From: Caldilineaceae bacterium | Lineage (GTDB): Bacteria > Chloroflexota > Anaerolineae > Caldilineales > Caldilineaceae | Reading direction: 5' to 3' | Assembly: GCA_026708085.1 (NCBI GenBank) | Contig: JAPOVP010000080.1 | Coordinates: 1-64,000 of the forward strand | Length of the DNA stretch: 64,000 nucleotides | Part shown: positions 60,791 through 64,000 of the stretch, piece after piece | Numbering within the stretch: position 1 is the first letter of the stretch | Layout of the letters: each line of letters begins with the position of its first letter | Notes under the pieces: generated by a model | Database searches by the model: none | Told to the model about the DNA's origin: nothing | Seen by the model: the letters and a program-made list of their open reading frames with translations, nothing else | Program-made: the position numbers and the translations under genes

Positions 60791-61108
60791 ATGAGGGACG
60801 CAGAGACTGTGGTACCCGCCCAGGGTAGCGAAACCACCATGCCCACACGCCGGCCTCGCGAAGAGACTGCCCGCCTGGGCGACGAGATATATGAGCGGGA
60901 CATCCGTCCGCAGGTCGAGGCGGACCACCACGGGGAATATGTCGCCATCGACGTTGACAGCGGGAGTTGGGCCATCTCCGACGACCTGCGGACGGCAGCG
61001 AAGCGTCTGCGGACGCAGCGCCCTGGCGCGATTGACGTCTGGCTGCTCCGGGTTGGATACCGGGCCCTGCATCACTTTGGGGGTCGTCCCATTCGGAGCG
61101 CCGGGTGA
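60791..61108 (+). CDS. Small protein of unknown function, upstream of an aspartic protease remnant
   Basis: 105 residues. After a short N-terminus it reads RPREETARLGDEIYERDIRP, QVEADHHGEYVAIDVDSGSW, RLRTQRPGAIDVWLLRVGYR and ALHHFGGRPIR. This is the pattern of a small uncharacterised family found next to retropepsin-like aspartic protease genes, as here. GGGGG precedes the ATG; an internal Met (MPTRRPRE) is an alternative start. The stop overlaps the next GTG by four bases. Confidence 0.65.
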   Translation: MRDAETVVPAQGSETTMPTRRPREETARLGDEIYERDIRPQVEADHHGEYVAIDVDSGSWAISDDLRTAAKRLRTQRPGAIDVWLLRVGYRALHHFGGRPIRSAG

Positions 61109-61260
61109 TCGAGGGCGTGGTGAACGCCGCCTATGAGTCGGTCGTGGTCCTGGCCGTACAAGGCCCATCGGGGCAGGAAAGTGAAATCGAGGCGATAGTA
61201 GACACCGGCTTCACTGGGTTCCTGACCGTGACTCCTGCGTTCCACGTGCGGCGGTTGTAG
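61105..61260 (+). pseudogene. Truncated clan AA aspartic protease
   Basis: GTG overlaps the upstream stop (GTGA). It reads VIEGVVNAAYESVVVLAVQG and then EIEAIVDTGFTGFLTVTPAF, containing the catalytic D-T-G of retropepsin-like proteases. It ends after only 51 residues, where the family usually has about 120. It stops three bases before the end of the leftward MFS gene. The 3' half seems to have been lost. Confidence 0.65.
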
Positions 61261-61263
61261 TAC

Positions 61264-62652
61264 TCAGATAACTGCTGGCGGCCTGTTGCCCGATTCAGCA
61301 ATGGCCCTGCGCACGTCTACTCTACGCAGCAGAACTAGCCCAACGACAAAGAAGATGATGATCGAAACGATGGCCGGCCGCAGGCTACCGGTCATCTGGT
61401 TGACCAAGCCGAAGGCCAGCGGGCCCAGCCAAGAGGTTCCCCGCTCGCTGACTTCGTAGATGGAGAAGAATTCAGCCTCCTTGCCCGGCGGGATCATGTT
61501 GGCGAAGAGGCCGCGACTGACCGCCTGCGTGCCCCCCATAACCAAGGCGATGCATCCTCCCAAAATCCAGAACTCCAAGAAGCGGCTCTCCCCTCGAAGA
61601 CCCAGATAGGCGTAGATCACAACCACCGTCCAGACGGTGAGGCCTATGATCAGAGCCTTCTTCGCCCCGATACGGGTCGCTACTTTGCCGAAGAGGAGTG
61701 CGCCCCCAAAGGCAACGAACTGCATCATCAGGATGACCATGGTGAGCATGCTCTGCCCGATCGCCAGTCCTCCCTGAGCAAGCGGGGCAGCGGCAAAGAC
61801 CGCTGCAACCGCAAAGACCGTTTGGATGCCATCGTTATACAGCAGGTAAGCGATCAGAAAACGAATGGTATGGGGATATTTCGCGGCCTCCTTGCAGGTT
61901 GCCCACAGCTGTTTGAGGCCGGTTGACAGATGGGTCTCGCCGGCGGGCAGCGCCCTGGCTACGCCCTGCGAGCTCAACATTTTCCAAGTGACGAAGGACC
62001 AGGCGAACCACCACAGTCCGCCCGAAAACAGGTTGATACGCACAGCCAGACCGGTGTCGATGCCGATGGTGTCCCGCGCCAGGTAGAAGACCAGATTGAG
62101 TGCCAGCAGGAGGCCGCCCCCGAGATAGCCCAGCGCCCAGCCCACTGACGAGACGCGGTCGCGGTCCTCAGGTGCGGCGATGTCGGGCAAGAAGGCATTG
62201 TAGAAGACGATCGCTGCGCCGAAGGAGAGGTTGGCGATGATAAAGAGCAGCCCGCCCAGCCACCAGGTCCCGGCCGTAACGAAGAACAGGAACATTGTGG
62301 CGGTCGAGCCGGCGACGGCAAAAATCTGCATCAATCTCTTGCGCAGATTGGAGTAGTCTGCAATGGCGCCGAGAATTGGGAGGAAGAGCACCTGCAGGAT
62401 GACGGAGAAGGAGATGCAGTAGGGCAGAAAGGAGTCGGGCGCCACAGGGATGCCGAAGAAACGGGCCAGTTCATCGGGGCCGGCCGCGGCGCGAGCGAGG
62501 TTGGAGATGTAGGGGCCGAGAAAGACGGTAGCGACCGTTGTCCCAAAGGCCGAGTTGGCCCAGTCATAGAAGTACCATCCGATTTGCTCGCGGCGGTTGC
62601 CTGGTCCTGATTTGGGCGTGGGCGTCGAGTCAGCTGTCAGTTCCTGGGGCAT
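61264..62652 (-). CDS. UMF1-family MFS transporter
   Basis: 462 residues with about 12 membrane spans. The N-terminal WYFYDWANSAFGTTVATVFL is typical of the Atg22/UMF1 family of major facilitator carriers. Other segments include YCISFSVILQVLFLPILGAI and GGTQAVSRGLFANMIPPGKE, the latter a conserved cytoplasmic loop. The substrate in bacteria is not well defined (amino acids or drugs are suggested for the family). AGGAG lies six bases before the ATG. It stands alone and converges with the aspartic protease remnant. Confidence 0.9.
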   Translation of the reverse strand: MPQELTADSTPTPKSGPGNRREQIGWYFYDWANSAFGTTVATVFLGPYISNLARAAAGPDELARFFGIPVAPDSFLPYCISFSVILQVLFLPILGAIADYSNLRKRLMQIFAVAGSTATMFLFFVTAGTWWLGGLLFIIANLSFGAAIVFYNAFLPDIAAPEDRDRVSSVGWALGYLGGGLLLALNLVFYLARDTIGIDTGLAVRINLFSGGLWWFAWSFVTWKMLSSQGVARALPAGETHLSTGLKQLWATCKEAAKYPHTIRFLIAYLLYNDGIQTVFAVAAVFAAAPLAQGGLAIGQSMLTMVILMMQFVAFGGALLFGKVATRIGAKKALIIGLTVWTVVVIYAYLGLRGESRFLEFWILGGCIALVMGGTQAVSRGLFANMIPPGKEAEFFSIYEVSERGTSWLGPLAFGLVNQMTGSLRPAIVSIIIFFVVGLVLLRRVDVRRAIAESGNRPPAVI

Positions 62653-62778
62653 CGTGCGCTCCTGGTCTTGGCGTGATCAGGGAATGAAGGAAAGAGGTCG
62701 CTTCGTGTACAGGTGCGCCAGGCAGGGTTTCGCTGTGCAGATCCTCTAGTCGCGCCATTTGTAGAGCCGTAAGGTGAA

Positions 62779-63084
62779 TCAGGGGCGGAAATTCTGGCCG
62801 GCGCCGGTATGGAATTGCGGGATATGATTTCGGCAATAGGCCGCTGCTTTGTCCATCCCCGCTACCATTGTGGGCGCCGTGCCTATCAGTTCCCCGTCCA
62901 TGTCAATTCGCCAGCCGCCGGCGTGCGGTTGGACAACGATTGTCATGCGAACCCTTTGGCCGTGATACCAGCCGGAATGCGGTTCATAGAACGTAGCGAC
63001 GCCGCGAACCCATTTGGCCGGTTCCTGTGGGTCAGGCATTGCCCACCAGCGGATCGAATGGTGTGATACTCGAATCGTTGCCAT
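62779..63084 (-). CDS. Uncharacterised small protein
   Basis: 101 residues: MATIRVSHHSIRWWAMPDPQ, EPAKWVRGVATFYEPHSGWY, then beta-rich RVRMTIVVQPHAGGWRIDMD and AAAYCRNHIPQFHTGAGQNF. No membrane segments. GGGG lies near the start, about 8 bases upstream. A neighbouring frame (62630-62836) also reads as protein but overlaps both genes and was not kept. Function unknown. Confidence 0.45.
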   Translation of the reverse strand: MATIRVSHHSIRWWAMPDPQEPAKWVRGVATFYEPHSGWYHGQRVRMTIVVQPHAGGWRIDMDGELIGTAPTMVAGMDKAAAYCRNHIPQFHTGAGQNFRP

Positions 63085-63264
63085 GTCTTGCCCGCCCCTT
63101 TCAATGTCCCAGGCACACGCCGGCGCCCTTGCAGTTGCACAGGTCCGGACCGTTTGCCTAGTCCTGGCTCCGTTCTCCCGTTTCCCCCCGGACCGGGGGT
63201 AGTGTAGCCCTCGAAACGGTTAGAACGCCTCTCAGCGCCCCGGTCCGGCGCCGACAGCACCGTT

Positions 63265-63759
63265 TTACCAACGCACAGTTGACCAGTACGCCTGTTCTTC
63301 CTCAAGAATTGCGCGCAAAATCTCTCCCATAGCCCGATGCGATTCTTCCCATAGTTCCAGGTAGGCCCACGCTATACATTTGTCCAGATCGTCTAACTCA
63401 GTTGCGATCTGTCTCAGCGCCTTTGCGCCGGTGCGGACGCGCAAGACCGGCAACTCGTGGCTCGGCCCGCGTGAAACCAGCATAGACACCCAAACGTCCG
63501 CGCCGGTGTCGGCGTGTCCGATCTCAACCGCCAACGTTGCAATCTCCCGCTCCTCAGCCCGTATCCAGTAGCCGGCCGGAATGTCCACCCGTTCGCCGGT
63601 GTTGATGGCACGCGCCATAAGCGGCCGCAACAGCTCGATAACCGCTTCGTCCACGCCGGCCCGCGGACTGACAGCCTCATGGCCGCTTTCCGCCGTGATA
63701 TGCCGCAGCCGGTCAGCCATGCGCTCACCGCGCCCGTCCGCATACTCTTTCTCGCTCAT
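63265..63759 (-). CDS. Uncharacterised helical protein
   Basis: 164 residues from MSEKEYADGRGERMADRLRH. The middle has two Glu/Asp-rich helices (VDEAVIELLRPLMARAINTG, ELDDLDKCIAWAYLELWEES) and a strand region with TGADVWVSMLVSRGPSHELP. The start was chosen because GGGGAG lies nine bases upstream; a longer in-frame start has none. Function unknown. Confidence 0.55.
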   Translation of the reverse strand: MSEKEYADGRGERMADRLRHITAESGHEAVSPRAGVDEAVIELLRPLMARAINTGERVDIPAGYWIRAEEREIATLAVEIGHADTGADVWVSMLVSRGPSHELPVLRVRTGAKALRQIATELDDLDKCIAWAYLELWEESHRAMGEILRAILEEEQAYWSTVRW

Positions 63760-64000
63760 TCCGTCTGTCTCCCCTGTGCGTAAACCGGCGCCCCAGGCCC
63801 TCGAAGAACGCCGGCGCGTCAGACGGCGCGCGCCGACCGTGATGGGGCTGGGACTGCGGCGCGCGTGTCCTCTATTCTGCTGGGCTGAAAATATCTGGGG
63901 AAATATTGATACGGCATCGTTATAGAAAAAGGACCCAAATGACATGCTGGTGTTATACAGGCGCTGTATGATATGGTGTTGAAGAGTTACTACCAGACCA

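Noticed and set aside
62630..62836. 68-codon minus-strand ORF between the MFS gene and 62779
   Set aside because: Overlaps both neighbours in another frame, without a ribosome site.

Overview
The window looks like part of a Chloroflexota chromosome (Caldilinea/Anaerolinea-like). The basis is indirect: secreted proteins with long Thr/Pro-rich linkers joined to SH3 and excalibur domains, a UMF1-type MFS carrier, Cys-type sulfatase, SIMPL proteins, GTG starts and strong GGAGG ribosome sites in GC-rich DNA. No rRNA, intact tRNA or CRISPR array was found, so the taxonomy is inference.

Layout. (1) 0-6.3 kb: a transposase tail, then a leftward block of a MacB-type ABC exporter (permease and ATPase), a sulfatase, small membrane proteins and two SIMPL genes, divergent from an XRE regulator across a perfect 15-bp inverted repeat. 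(2) 7.6-14 kb: a PD-(D/E)XK nuclease with a duplicated C-terminal domain, a small gene plus phospholipase-D-like nuclease, and a local family of DUF3102-type genes (two intact or nearly intact, the rest decayed). (3) 14-17.4 kb: about 3.4 kb without a convincing gene, made of direct repeats and a 218-bp multi-branched inverted-repeat element. (4) 17.5-19.3 kb: a fused ABC exporter. (5) 20-30.5 kb: many small membrane proteins and lipoproteins, a TolB-like lipoprotein and two M28 peptidase paralogues. It also holds a decayed inverted copy of region 1 and a duplicated promoter-plus-signal-peptide cassette. (6) 30.6-34.5 kb: DUF3102 pseudogenes, a Doc toxin module and an SH3-zincin protein.

(7) 34-44 kb: a replicon-like module. 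Four paired repeats that look like iterons are followed by a leftward operon (putative initiator, RepA-like helicase, Toprim primase, ribbon-helix-helix protein), then decayed toxin-antitoxin and hsdM remnants, then a rightward D5/P4-like primase-helicase. (8) 44.4-56.7 kb: a defence island. An XRE plus ImmA/IrrE pair diverges across a palindromic operator from a four-gene type III CBASS operon (CD-NTase, HORMA, TRIP13-like ATPase, DUF4297-SAVED effector), followed by a translationally adjacent pair: a 1708-residue type ISP restriction-modification enzyme and a DUF6226 protein. (9) 57-64 kb: two SH3/excalibur secreted proteins (one carrying a DUF1524 HNH nuclease), a HEPN-like protein, an aspartic protease remnant, an MFS carrier and two uncharacterised genes.

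The DNA from about 7.6 to 61 kb reads as accessory: defence genes, replication genes, toxin-antitoxin debris, IS debris and recent duplications in many decay states. The best-defined complete system is the type III CBASS. The features least explained by known families are the multi-branched inverted-repeat elements, the DUF3102 amplification and the paired iterons. All functional statements come from reading sequence without database searches.
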